A model generated the notes under the pieces. The model saw nothing but the letters and a program-made list of their open reading frames with translations. It was not told the DNA's origin and searched no databases. Shown piece after piece: positions 34,869 through 42,458 of a stretch of DNA of 64,000 bases (position 1 is its first letter; the number at the start of each line of letters is the position of its first letter). A program made the translations under genes and the position numbers. This stretch comes from Methylomagnum ishizawai (GTDB lineage: Bacteria > Pseudomonadota > Gammaproteobacteria > Methylococcales > Methylococcaceae): NCBI RefSeq assembly GCF_900155475.1, contig NZ_FXAM01000001.1, forward strand, positions 62,001 through 126,000, written 5' to 3'.

Positions 34869-35444
34869 CTAACCGGAAATGGTTCCTTGTCCTTGCCCCA
34901 AAGCCTTATGCTTGCGGCGGATTTGGAAGGCGATCAAGCTGACGCCCACCACCATCATGGCCCATTCTTCGGGTTCGGAGACCGCCAACACCTGGAATGA
35001 TCCCGCGAAGCCGGTGTGCGGGTCGATGGCGTTACCGCTGGCGACCAGCGTATAGGTGATACCGCTGGTAAGCCCGGCGAAGGTATAAGCATGGCGGACA
35101 GGTTTGAAAGGCTTGAGGGCGGAACTGCCCGTCAGGTTCAAATCCAATCCGGCCACGGTTTGAAAGCTGGTCAAAAACCCGCATCCGAACGCCGAATCGG
35201 ACAGAAAAAAAACAATATCCTTAGTGAAACCGCCGCCCCCTGCGATATTGTCTTGGAATTCCACGAAATTACCATGATCCAGCGGGGTGCTGATGGTAAA
35301 CGAATCGTTGATAGAAACACTGGATTGCAATACGTTGCGGTTGATATCCTTGACCGTGACCGAATTAATGGCCGCTCCCGCTGTGCAGGATAAAAGGCCG
35401 GACCACAGTGCAGCACTCAAAGCGATAAAATATAATTCCTTCAT
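34869..35444 (-). CDS. PEP-CTERM-type sorting-domain protein
   Basis: This 191-residue secreted protein has a signal peptide (ALSAALWSGLLSCTAGAAI). A beta-rich body follows with TISTPLDHGNFVEFQDNIAG and an acylated-looking serine/threonine-rich region. Near the C-terminus, SEPEEWAMMVVGVSLIAFQI is followed by RRKH. This matches a PEP-CTERM sorting signal of the EEWAMM subtype: short motif, membrane helix, basic end. The canonical first Pro is replaced by Ser (S-E-P). Exosortase would cleave it and couple surface display to exopolysaccharide. A further 10 residues follow the basic cluster, which is longer than usual. AAGG lies 8 bases before the ATG. The nearby eps operon is the expected partner; no exosortase is in the window. 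Confidence 0.8.
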   Translation of the reverse strand: MKELYFIALSAALWSGLLSCTAGAAINSVTVKDINRNVLQSSVSINDSFTISTPLDHGNFVEFQDNIAGGGGFTKDIVFFLSDSAFGCGFLTSFQTVAGLDLNLTGSSALKPFKPVRHAYTFAGLTSGITYTLVASGNAIDPHTGFAGSFQVLAVSEPEEWAMMVVGVSLIAFQIRRKHKALGQGQGTISG

Positions 35445-35749
35445 CGCCGTATACCTTCCATGCTGGAATGAAAAAACACCATCCTTGTCACCATCACTTG
35501 GACGATTCCGTATTGGCCTGGAACCTTATGGATCGACTTACGATCCTTAGGTTCTCCATTTTCACGTCTGCCTACAGATCGTCACACAAGCAATATCAGC
35601 CAGTTTAGGATACGTAAATCTTGCCCAGCTGGGTGTACGTAGCTTTCCTTAGTTACGCGGCGTAGATAGGGAATCGGGCTGTTTATAAGAACCCCCTCTG
35701 GTAAATACTGCATTCCCACCGGGTAGCCGTGGTGTGCCCTATCCCTATT
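35445..35749. other. Intergenic region upstream of the PEP-CTERM gene
   Basis: No gene was recognised here. The left part is the leader and promoter region of the reverse PEP-CTERM gene. The right part adjoins the decayed desaturase copy and is of lower GC content than the flanking core genes. Short frames across it show no family similarity. Confidence 0.4.
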
Positions 35750-35953
35750 GTCGCCAGGTGGCATACACCCCCGTCACCACGATGAACAGCGCCAATCAGC
35801 AGTATTTCCACGATATGCAGGCGGAAGGCCGTGGCCATGGTCGGGCCGCTGTGGTGGACTTTGTAGAACCGCCACAGCGAGTCGAAGGTATGGCTAGCAC
35901 AGTGCCAGCCATACAAGGCCAGGTTCCAGTAGCACGAACGACAGCGCCGCTTT
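35750..35953 (-). pseudogene. Decayed partial copy of the sterol-desaturase-family gene
   Basis: Read on the reverse strand, this segment aligns base by base with the middle of the intact desaturase gene at 513-1607, roughly positions 864-1080 there. It starts with AAAGCGGCGCTGTCGTTC in both. It still encodes LALYGWHCASHTFDSLWRFY, KVHHSGPTM and AFRLHIVEIL, which include the HxxxH and HxxHH boxes. A one-base insertion (GGAACCT for GGACCT), a 6-base deletion after the ATG, and a further loss of about 11 bases break the frame. Both ends of the gene are missing. It lies just past the tRNA-Glu terminator. It is not functional. Confidence 0.85.
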
Positions 35954-35967
35954 GATCTTACGCGCAC

Positions 35968-35998
35968 AAAAAAGCCCGGCATCAAGCCGGGCTTTTTT
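35968..35998 (-). terminator. Rho-independent terminator of tRNA-Glu
   Basis: GCCCGGC and GCCGGGC form a 7-base stem around ATCAA, flanked by A and T runs (AAAAAA and TTTTTT) that extend the pairing and supply the terminal U tract. It begins 10 bases beyond the 3' end of the tRNA gene on the reverse strand. It is symmetric, so it could also act for forward transcription. Confidence 0.85.
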
Positions 35999-36007
35999 GT
36001 TTTAGGC

Positions 36008-36083
36008 TGGCGTCCCCAGGGGGATTCGAACCCCCGTCGCCGCCGTGAGAGGGCGGTGTCCTGGGCCTCTAGACGATGGGGAC
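36008..36083 (-). tRNA. tRNA-Glu (CTC anticodon)
   Basis: This is a 76-base cloverleaf including encoded CCA. The acceptor stem GTCCCCA pairs with TGGGGAC. The D-arm contains TCTAGAGGCCCAGGA, the anticodon arm is CCGCC-CTCTCAC-GGCGG with CTC at 34-36, and the T-arm is GGGGGTTCGAATCCCCC. The GTCCCC acceptor start is typical of bacterial tRNA-Glu. It has its own promoter and terminator and lies 3' of the NAD-isocitrate dehydrogenase gene. tRNA 3' ends are common integration points, and a decayed gene copy lies beyond it. Confidence 0.97.
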
Positions 36084-36099
36084 AGTAACGAGGGCGCAA

Positions 36100-36128
36100 A
36101 GCATAGCGCCATGCGTCCCCGAGGGCAA
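36100..36128 (-). promoter_or_regulatory. Candidate sigma-70 promoter of tRNA-Glu
   Basis: On the reverse strand TTGCCC (-35) and TATGCT (-10) are separated by 17 bases. The -10 element ends 17 bases before the tRNA 5' end. It falls between the isocitrate dehydrogenase stop and the tRNA. Position and spacing support it; there is no experimental evidence. Confidence 0.55.
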
Positions 36129-36135
36129 GGCTGAT

Positions 36136-37152
36136 TTAGCCGATCTTGGCGCAGATGGCCTCGGCCATCTGGGCGGTGCCGCAGGTGGATTCGGGATTGA
36201 GGTCGGGGGTGACGTATTTCCCTTCGCGGATCACCTCGCGCACGGCCTGCTCAATCCGGCGGGCCGCGGCCAGCTCGCCGATATGCTCCATCATCATGGC
36301 CCCGGCCAGGATCATGGCGGTCGGGTTGGCAATGCCCTTGTCGGCGATGTCGGGAGCGCTGCCATGCACCGCTTCGAACAGCGCCGCGTCGGTGCCGATA
36401 TTGGCCCCGGCGGTCAGCCCCAAGCCGCCGATCAGGCCCGCCGCCAAGTCCGACAGGATATCGCCGAACAGGTTGGTGGTGACGATCACGTCGAAGCTCT
36501 GCGGTTTCATCACCATGTGCATACAGGTGGCATCGACGATCTTGTCGTCGAACTCGATGTCCGGGTATTCCTTGGCGATTTCCCGGCCGATCTCCAGGAA
36601 CAGGCCGGACGTGCATTTGAGGATGTTGGCCTTGTGGACCAGGGTGACTTTTTTGCGCTGGGCCTTGCGGGCGTACTCGAAGGCATAGCGGATGATGCGC
36701 TCGGAACCGACCTTGGTGATGACCGCGATGCTCTCGGCGGCGATCTTCTCCGCGTCCACCTTGATGAAATGCTCGATCCCGGCGTACAGCCCTTCGGTAT
36801 TCTCGCGGATCGTCACCAGATTGACGTTGTCGTACATCGTGTCGGTGCCCTCGAAGGAGATCACCGGGCGGACGTTGGCGTACAGGTTGAAGGCTTGGCG
36901 TAGGGTGACGTTGACGCTGCGGTAGCCCCCACCCACCGGGGTCGTGAGCGGTCCCTTGAAGCACAGGCGGTTGTTGCGGATCGATTCCAGGGTGGCGTCG
37001 GGCAGCGGGTTGGCGTGCTTCTCGACCGCCGCCATGCCGGCCAGTTGCCGATCCCAGGCGATTTCGACGCCGGCGGCTGCGATGACCTTGATCGCCGCAT
37101 CGACGATGGAAGGGCCGATGCCGTCGCCGGGGATGAGGGTGATGGAATGCAT
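36136..37152 (-). CDS. NAD-dependent isocitrate dehydrogenase (IDH/IPMDH family)
   Basis: This 338-residue beta-decarboxylating dehydrogenase has the start TLIPGDGIGPSIVDAAIKVI, the substrate-binding segment GGYRSVNVTLRQAFNLYANV with RPVISFEG, IRENTEGLYAGIEHFI, and a catalytic Tyr/Lys region (RIIRYAFEYARKAQRKKVTL, HKANILKC). Metal ligands are in VTTNLFGDILSDLAAGLIGG, and the nucleotide-binding end is VHGSAPDIADKGIANPTAMI. This short homomultimeric type is the NAD-specific IDH known from methanotrophs and others, distinct from the larger NADP enzyme. It converts isocitrate to 2-oxoglutarate in the TCA cycle. Homoisocitrate or 3-isopropylmalate as substrate is less likely but not excluded by sequence reading alone. 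Confidence 0.9.
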   Translation of the reverse strand: MHSITLIPGDGIGPSIVDAAIKVIAAAGVEIAWDRQLAGMAAVEKHANPLPDATLESIRNNRLCFKGPLTTPVGGGYRSVNVTLRQAFNLYANVRPVISFEGTDTMYDNVNLVTIRENTEGLYAGIEHFIKVDAEKIAAESIAVITKVGSERIIRYAFEYARKAQRKKVTLVHKANILKCTSGLFLEIGREIAKEYPDIEFDDKIVDATCMHMVMKPQSFDVIVTTNLFGDILSDLAAGLIGGLGLTAGANIGTDAALFEAVHGSAPDIADKGIANPTAMILAGAMMMEHIGELAAARRIEQAVREVIREGKYVTPDLNPESTCGTAQMAEAICAKIG

Positions 37153-37376
37153 GAAGGGACTCCTACGGTTACGGGATGGTTGGGCGTTTGTTTAGCCGGG
37201 ATTATCCACCAGGACCCCGGCGGACTTAAAGCAGGGTGGCGGGGAACGGACCGCCGCCGGGAACGGCGGGATGGCATGCCCCATCGGCGACGGTTCCGCA
37301 CCGGGGTGGTGCGCTTTCCGCCCCATGCCAATATCTGATAGATTGACTCGGAAATCACCCGCCCACGGAGCCAAGC

Positions 37377-37712
37377 ATGGACATCAACGACCGCATCAAA
37401 GCCCAACTCGCCGAAAACCCCGTCATCCTGTACATGAAGGGCACGCCCAACTTCCCGCAATGCGGTTTCTCGGGCCGGGCCGTGCAAATCCTGGAGCAGT
37501 GCGGCACCGACTACGCCTTTGTCAACATCTTCGAAGACCCGGAAATCCGGGAAGGGCTGAAAGCCTACTCGAATTGGCCGACCTTCCCCCAGCTTTATAT
37601 CAAGGGCGAATTGATCGGCGGCAGCGACATCATGCTGGATATGTTCCAGAAGGGAGAGTTGCAGCAGCATCTGGCCACGACCGGCAGCGCCAACCCGGAA
37701 GCCTCAAGCTGA
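37377..37712 (+). CDS. grxD: Monothiol glutaredoxin (Grx4/GrxD family)
   Basis: This 111-residue glutaredoxin has the monothiol active site CGFS in [18 protein letters not shown]. The GSH-binding segment is [20 protein letters not shown], with the usual TFPQLYI cis-proline and GG(S/C)D. Such proteins carry [2Fe-2S] clusters, often with BolA partners, and deliver them to target proteins in the cytoplasm. Length is normal for GrxD. Its 3' end overlaps the convergent RNase T gene by 9 bases. It is a single gene with its own upstream region shared divergently with the isocitrate dehydrogenase gene. Confidence 0.95.
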   Translation: MDINDRIKAQLAENPVILYMKGTPNFPQCGFSGRAVQILEQCGTDYAFVNIFEDPEIREGLKAYSNWPTFPQLYIKGELIGGSDIMLDMFQKGELQQHLATTGSANPEASS

Positions 37713-38369
37713 GGGTTCGGGTTCGGCCCCAGGCCCATGGAACCGGCCTTCGGTTTCCACCAAGTCCGCCCAGCGGTTGACGATGCCGCAGAACAGCCGG
37801 GCGGTCTGCTCGGCGTCGTAGATGGCGGAATGGGCTTGCTCGCCGTCCCATGCCAGGCCCGCCGCCTGCGCCGCCTTGGCCAGCACGGTCTGGCCGTAGA
37901 CCAAGCCGCTCAGGGTCGCCGTGTCGAAGGTGCTGAAGGGATGGAAGGGATTGCGTTTGATCCCGGCGCGTTCCACGGCGGCGTTCAAGAACCCGAGATC
38001 GAACGCCGGATTGTGCCCGACCAGGACGGCGCGGGTACAGGCGTTCCGCTTCACCGCCGCCCGGATCGGGTGGAACAGCTTGTCCAAAGCCTCCTTCTCG
38101 TCCAGCGCGAAGCGGAACGGATGGAAGGGATCGATCTTGTTGAAGCTCAGCGCCGAGGGTTCCAGCTTGGCACCGGGGAACGGCTTGACATGGCTGGCGT
38201 GGGTCTCCGCAAGATGCAGGCGGCCCTGGCCGTCCATCTCCATGATGACCGCCGCGATTTCCAAGACGGCGTTTTTGGTGGGATTGAACCCGGAAGTCTC
38301 GATATCGACGACCACCGGCAGGAAGCCGCGGAAACGGCGGGCGAAAACGGGATGCGCTGGATTGTGCAT
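37704..38369 (-). CDS. rnt: Ribonuclease T (DEDDh exoribonuclease)
   Basis: This 221-residue DEDDh exonuclease removes 3' terminal nucleotides from tRNA CCA ends and matures stable RNAs. Exo I is [20 protein letters not shown] with Asp/Glu (about 20-25). Exo II is [20 protein letters not shown] with Asp. Exo III is [20 protein letters not shown] with His and Asp. The basic segments and overall length match RNase T. The last codons overlap the grxD 3' end by 9 bases in opposite orientation, so the two mRNAs are complementary there. Confidence 0.94.
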   Translation of the reverse strand: MHNPAHPVFARRFRGFLPVVVDIETSGFNPTKNAVLEIAAVIMEMDGQGRLHLAETHASHVKPFPGAKLEPSALSFNKIDPFHPFRFALDEKEALDKLFHPIRAAVKRNACTRAVLVGHNPAFDLGFLNAAVERAGIKRNPFHPFSTFDTATLSGLVYGQTVLAKAAQAAGLAWDGEQAHSAIYDAEQTARLFCGIVNRWADLVETEGRFHGPGAEPEPSA

Positions 38370-38522
38370 TAGAAAAGTGCGATTTTTCCTCGACTCGGCT
38401 GGGCAAGCTCATTATATTTGTGTATCTACCTGGGTTTAAAGCTTAACGCCGCGCCGAAGCTTCCGCCCAACGGCCAAGCCGGTAGACTTCCGCCAGATTT
38501 CCGAGCAAGGGCTTACCACACA

Positions 38523-39365
38523 ATGAAAATAAGTCGCCATCCAAGCCGCGCCCGGCGTAGCCTCGGGTTCGCGCTAGCCGCCAGCCTCGCCGGTTGCGCC
38601 AATACCGGAACCCCCCCCCAGAGCGATCCCCGCGACCCTTGGGAGGGCTGGAACCGGGAAGTCCAAAGTTTCAACGACAAGCTCGACGACTACATGATGA
38701 AGCCGGTGGCCCGTGGCTACCAATACATCACCCCTTCGATAGTCGATCAAGGCGTCACCAACTTCTTCAGCAATGTGGACGACGTGGCGGTCATCGGCAA
38801 CGACCTGTTGCAATTCAAGCTATTGCAAACCGGCCAGGATGTCGGGCGCCTGGTGGTCAATACCACCTTGGGGCTGGGGGGCTTCGTCGATGTCGCCAAA
38901 CACCTCTCGATGCCCAAGCACAACGAGGATTTGGACCAGACCCTGGGCACCTGGGGCGTCCCCTCGGGACCGTACCTGGTGCTGCCCTTCATCGGTCCCA
39001 GCACCCCGCGCGGCGTGGTCGGCGTGGCCGGGGACACCATGTCGAACCCGATCAACTGGATCAATCCGGTCGCCATTCCTTGGGGTTCGGGCATCGTCAA
39101 GACCGTGGACATGCGGGCGGATTTGCTGAGCGCCACCAAGATCATGGACGAGGCCTCGGTGGATCGCTACGAATTCATGCGCAACGCCTATTTCCAGCAA
39201 CGCAAATACCTGATCTACGATGGCAACCCGCCGGTGGACGAGGATTTGGAAAAGGAAATGGATTTGGAACTGGAAGGACTGGATTCGGGCGGTTCCACCC
39301 CACCGCCCCCGGTGGCCGCCCCCCTGCCGACGGAACAGCAACCCGCCGAAACCGCCGGCAAATGA
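38523..39365 (+). CDS. mlaA: MlaA/VacJ family outer-membrane lipoprotein
   Basis: The protein has 280 residues from ATG 38523, because a lipoprotein signal follows (RRSLGFALAASLAGC, Cys25); upstream open codons lack similarity. The MlaA domain shows DPWEGWNREVQSFNDKLDDY, VDQGVTNFFSNVDDVAVIGN, TTLGLGGFVDVAKHLSMPKH, QTLGTWGVPSGPYLVLPFIG and a C-terminal part with DEASVDRYEFMRNAYFQQRK. MlaA removes mislocalised phospholipids from the outer leaflet and passes them to MlaC and the MlaFEDB transporter, none of which is in the window. An acidic, proline-rich tail (about 240-280) is extra. Convergent with the phosphodiesterase gene. Confidence 0.94.
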   Translation: MKISRHPSRARRSLGFALAASLAGCANTGTPPQSDPRDPWEGWNREVQSFNDKLDDYMMKPVARGYQYITPSIVDQGVTNFFSNVDDVAVIGNDLLQFKLLQTGQDVGRLVVNTTLGLGGFVDVAKHLSMPKHNEDLDQTLGTWGVPSGPYLVLPFIGPSTPRGVVGVAGDTMSNPINWINPVAIPWGSGIVKTVDMRADLLSATKIMDEASVDRYEFMRNAYFQQRKYLIYDGNPPVDEDLEKEMDLELEGLDSGGSTPPPPVAAPLPTEQQPAETAGK

Positions 39366-39372
39366 CCCCGCC

Positions 39373-39395
39373 GGGGCGGGTTCGCAGCCCGCCCC
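39373..39395. terminator. GC-rich hairpin between convergent mlaA and phosphodiesterase genes
   Basis: GGGGCGGG and CCCGCCCC form an 8-base stem around TTCGCAG. It lies 7 bases after the mlaA stop and touches the stop codon of the reverse gene. It has no T run, so it is either a weak bidirectional terminator or a member of the REP-like family also seen at 9251-9279. Confidence 0.5.
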
Positions 39396-40555
39396 TACGC
39401 CGCCGCCACGATCAAAGGCACCCGCATCTCCGCCGCGCTGACACCGCCGTGCATCCCGATATGCTCGTGGCGGTGTTCGCCCGGCAGCCAATCCTTGATG
39501 ACATAGTCCTCCTTCATCACCAGGGTGTAATCACCGATCCGGTCCAAGAGGGCGGGATGCGGCGTCCCCAACCCGAAAAAGCCCCGCCCGATCAATTCGG
39601 CGCTAGGCAGCCAGTCCGCGCAATGGCCCAGTTCGGCGCGGACATAAGCCTCGAAATCGCCGCAGCGCTCCGGCTTCACATAGCAATACGCCACCCGCTG
39701 TTCCCCGCACAAAGGCAGCGCCAGGCAAGCGGCCAGGGCGGGATGGTCGTCGAGGCGGATGCGCCGGTCCTCGGGCACATCGATGAAACCATGGTCCGCC
39801 GTGACCAGGACTAGGGTGCCAGTGCCCTTGATATAGTCCAGGAACCTGAGGAAACCTTCCTCGAACGCGGCGAAATGCCAATCGGCCTCGGCGCTGAGCG
39901 TGCCCGCCTCGTGGGAAATCCGGTCCAGCTCCGGCCAATAGGCGTAGACGAACTTGCGGTCCGGGGTCTTGCGGAGGGTATGGGCCAGGGTCAGGAAGAA
40001 ATCCTCCTGCCCGTCGTAGGGCCGCAGTTCGGCCTTGCCCCGGTGCGCCAAATTGAAATCGGAATGGATGATCCGGCGCGGCACGGCCACATAGCCCGGC
40101 ACCGGCACCCGGTCGAACACGGGCAAGTGGTCGAACAGCTTGTTGGCGTCCACCCCCGCCTGGGACAGCGCCACACCGCCATAGCGCGGCGTACCGGGCA
40201 GCACCGCGATGACCGCGCCCAGTTCCCGGAAATACATATGCCAGCCGGTCAGCCCATGTTGTTGCGGGGCGACCCCGGTCAGGAAGGTGGTGATGGCGGC
40301 GGCGGTGGTGGAAGGGAACACCGAGGTCAGGGAGCCGCGCACCAGGCCGCCGAGCCGGTTACGCCGGGCACGGCGGGCCAGGAAATCGCAGCCCAGGCCA
40401 TCGACCACCAGCAGCACCACCTGCCGGTAGTCGGCGACTTCCTGGGGACTTAGGATCGACAAGGGCGCATAGCCCGTAGCTTCCCCGCCCAAGCCCTGGA
40501 TCAAGCTCGCCATCAGGTTGACGATGCTTCCGCCCGCGTAGTCCGGCAATACCAT
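39395..40555 (-). CDS. Alkaline phosphatase-superfamily phosphodiesterase / nucleotide pyrophosphatase
   Basis: The protein has 386 residues from ATG 40555; the frame extends upstream antisense of the aldo/keto reductase but without similarity. It belongs to the metal-dependent type I phosphodiesterase family. The first metal Asp is in VVLLVVDGLGCDFL (about 45-55), the nucleophile Ser/Thr is in LTSVFPSTTAAAITTFLTGV, and metal ligands are in YAYWPELDRISHEAG, LVLVTADHGFIDVPED and HEHIGMHGGVS (His residues). No signal peptide is evident, so it is likely cytoplasmic. The substrate is unknown; nucleotide sugars or phosphodiesters are typical. It ends at a hairpin next to mlaA. Confidence 0.85.
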   Translation of the reverse strand: MVLPDYAGGSIVNLMASLIQGLGGEATGYAPLSILSPQEVADYRQVVLLVVDGLGCDFLARRARRNRLGGLVRGSLTSVFPSTTAAAITTFLTGVAPQQHGLTGWHMYFRELGAVIAVLPGTPRYGGVALSQAGVDANKLFDHLPVFDRVPVPGYVAVPRRIIHSDFNLAHRGKAELRPYDGQEDFFLTLAHTLRKTPDRKFVYAYWPELDRISHEAGTLSAEADWHFAAFEEGFLRFLDYIKGTGTLVLVTADHGFIDVPEDRRIRLDDHPALAACLALPLCGEQRVAYCYVKPERCGDFEAYVRAELGHCADWLPSAELIGRGFFGLGTPHPALLDRIGDYTLVMKEDYVIKDWLPGEHRHEHIGMHGGVSAAEMRVPLIVAAA

Positions 40556-40676
40556 GGTGTTTCCCCGTTGTTGTTGTCTTACGCCTTCCGGGCGCGTGGT
40601 CGAATCGGTGCCGGGATCGATAGGGCGCGCGCCCGGCTCGGACGGGAAGCCCAACGCGATCCCGGAGCGGCGTTCC

Positions 40677-41543
40677 TCAAACCGCCTCCCGCAGCCGGTC
40701 GATGGCGGACACGTCGGCGGCATCCAGACGGAGGGCCGGGGCGCGCAGGCTGTCGGCGATACTGGCGGGCTTGCTCGCGCCGGGGATCGGCAGGATGTGT
40801 TCGCCCTTGGCCAGGAACCAGGCCAGGGCGATTTGATAGCGGGTCGCCCCGTATTTTTCGGCGAGCTGGCCGAACAAGGCGTTTTGCCCCAGGCGCTGAT
40901 GGCCGCGATGGCCGCCCACCGGGCTGTGCGGCAGATAGGCGATCTGGCGTTCCCGGCAAAAATCCACCAAGCCCGAGGTGAAATCATGCTGCTCGAAGGG
41001 ATTGCAGCGGTTCTGCACCGAGACGATGGGCGTATGGGCCAACGCCTGTTCCAGCAGGTCGCGGTCGACATTGGACAGGCCGATATGCTCGATCTTGCCT
41101 TCCTCTTTGAGCCGGACCAGGGCTTCCAGGGAGGGCAGCAAGCCGAGCCGGGTATCGACCGCGTGCAGTTGGTAGAGCGCGATACGCTCCACGCCCAGGG
41201 CTTGCAGGCTTTGCTCGCAGGAGCGGCGCAGGAAGGCGGGATCGCCATCCACCACCCAATCGCCTTGGGGCCGCCTGAGTCCGCCCTTGGTGGCGACCAA
41301 GGCGAGGCCGCGCTGCCCGAAATGGTCCAGCGCCTGGGCGATCAAGCGCTCGTTATGGCCGATATCGGCATCGTCCAGGCAGTACACATTGGCGGTGTCG
41401 ATCAAGCCGCCGCCCGCGTCCAGGAAGGTGCGGATCACCTCGAACGCCTGGCCGGGGTCCGGCCTGCCCTGGATCGACAAGGGCATCGCGCCCAGGCCGA
41501 TGGGGGGTACGCGCCAGCCGGTTCCGTTGATTTCCCTGTACAT
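40677..41543 (-). CDS. Aldo/keto reductase
   Basis: The protein has 288 residues from ATG 41543, the first residue with family similarity. It is a TIM-barrel NAD(P)H-dependent oxidoreductase. The tetrad is visible: Asp in GLIDTANVY, Tyr in the same segment, Lys in LVATKGGLRRP and His in LYQLHAVDTR. The cofactor-binding region near the C-terminus reads HILPIPGASKPASIADSLRA. It reduces aldehydes or ketones; the substrate is unknown. It lies upstream of and in the same direction as the phosphodiesterase gene, with a 121-base gap. It is divergent from the HD-domain gene across 250 bases. Confidence 0.9.
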   Translation of the reverse strand: MYREINGTGWRVPPIGLGAMPLSIQGRPDPGQAFEVIRTFLDAGGGLIDTANVYCLDDADIGHNERLIAQALDHFGQRGLALVATKGGLRRPQGDWVVDGDPAFLRRSCEQSLQALGVERIALYQLHAVDTRLGLLPSLEALVRLKEEGKIEHIGLSNVDRDLLEQALAHTPIVSVQNRCNPFEQHDFTSGLVDFCRERQIAYLPHSPVGGHRGHQRLGQNALFGQLAEKYGATRYQIALAWFLAKGEHILPIPGASKPASIADSLRAPALRLDAADVSAIDRLREAV

Positions 41544-41793
41544 GGCTTTTCCCTCCGAATGCGAGAATCGATAAACGGTGAATTTCTTGAAGCGTCGGAT
41601 CATAGCATTGTTTGAGCCAGATCAAGAATCCCGGCCTCGGGAATCGCAAACCTTGCCAGAACAGCCTCGCGCCCCAAACCGGCTCCACCCCGATCCCCAA
41701 GCCCCGCCCGCCTAAAAAGCACCCCGCCGGACCGCCCTGGATGTTAAATTACCCAGCAAACCACTCCTTATCCAGCCGACCGGAACCCGCGCC

Positions 41794-42363
41794 ATGGACC
41801 CCCATCCCCCCGCCGAATCCCCGCTACCCAACAGCGCCGCCGACCTGCTCCGCGTGGCCCTGTTCGCCGCCGAGCGCCATAAGAACCAGCGCCGCAAGGA
41901 CGCCGAAGCCTCGCCCTATATCAACCACCCGCTCACCGTCGCCAACATCCTCGCCAACGAAGGCGGGGTCGGGGATGCGGTGGTGCTGTTCGCGGCCCTG
42001 CTGCACGACACCATCGAGGATACCGCGACCACTTGGGAAGAACTGGAAGCCGAGTTCGGGAGGGAAGTGACCAGCGTGGTGCTGGAAGTGTCGGACGACA
42101 CCACGCTGCCGGCGGCGGAACGCAAGCGGCTACAGGTCCAGCACGCGCCCAAGGCGTCGGAGCGGGCCAAGCTGGTCAAGATCGCCGACAAGATCGCCAA
42201 CCTGCGCGACCTCAGCCACCGTCCCCCGGCGGGTTGGCGGCTGTCGCGCAAGCAGGATTATTTCGATTGGGCCAAGGCGGTGGTGGATGGCTTGCGCGGG
42301 ATCAACCCGGCTTTGGAAGCGGCCTTCGACGCGGAGTACGCCAAGCGGCCGCGGGATGCCTAG
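41794..42363 (+). CDS. Small HD-domain hydrolase (MESH1/SpoT-like)
   Basis: This 189-residue protein is formed almost entirely by an HD domain. The first His is in YINHPLTVANIL, HDTIED in LFAALLHDTIEDTATTWEEL carries the metal pair, and LVKIADKIANLRDLSHRPPA holds the late Asp and substrate residues. The pattern matches the RelA/SpoT hydrolase domain and the single-domain small alarmone hydrolases of the MESH1 type, which cleave (p)ppGpp. No synthetase, TGS or ACT domain follows. Whether it acts on (p)ppGpp or another nucleotide (MESH1 also uses NADPH) is not decided by sequence. The gene is followed by a long perfect inverted repeat. Confidence 0.87.
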   Translation: MDPHPPAESPLPNSAADLLRVALFAAERHKNQRRKDAEASPYINHPLTVANILANEGGVGDAVVLFAALLHDTIEDTATTWEELEAEFGREVTSVVLEVSDDTTLPAAERKRLQVQHAPKASERAKLVKIADKIANLRDLSHRPPAGWRLSRKQDYFDWAKAVVDGLRGINPALEAAFDAEYAKRPRDA

Positions 42364-42371
42364 GAATCGCT

Positions 42372-42412
42372 GGCGGGCGGGTTCCCAAGCTCTGTTTGGG
42401 AACCCGCCCGCC
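42372..42412. terminator. Long perfect inverted repeat between convergent genes
   Basis: Seventeen bases at 42372-42388 pair perfectly with 42396-42412 (GGCGGGCGGGTTCCCAA / TTGGGAACCCGCCCGCC) around a 7-base loop. It lies 8 bases after the HD-domain gene stop and 46 bases before the reverse beta-propeller gene stop. It is probably a bidirectional terminator and is the largest member of the GTTCCCA palindrome family in this window. Confidence 0.7.
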
Positions 42413-42414
42413 TT

Positions 42415-42436
42415 GGGCACGGAATACGCGCCCACC
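42415..42436. repeat. Dispersed extragenic palindrome, copy 2
   Basis: GGGCACGGAATACGCGCCCACC matches the element at 2321-2343 in all but one base. In both places it lies between convergent genes. The segment after it (TTACAAACAACG) is also similar to TCACCAACAGCC at the first copy. Confidence 0.55.
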
Positions 42437-42458
42437 TTACAAACAACGTGAAAATGCC

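Noticed and set aside
18483-35444. Exosortase gene within the eps cluster
   Set aside because: Every open frame in the cluster was read; none shows the multi-helix exosortase pattern with Cys/Arg/His residues.
36008-36083. tRNA-Glu as attachment site of an intact genomic island
   Set aside because: No integrase, direct repeat of the tRNA 3' end or phage gene was seen nearby. Only a decayed gene copy supports past recombination.
39395-41248. Extension of the phosphodiesterase frame to 617 codons
   Set aside because: The extra part is read in another frame of the aldo/keto reductase gene. The family similarity starts at ATG 40555.
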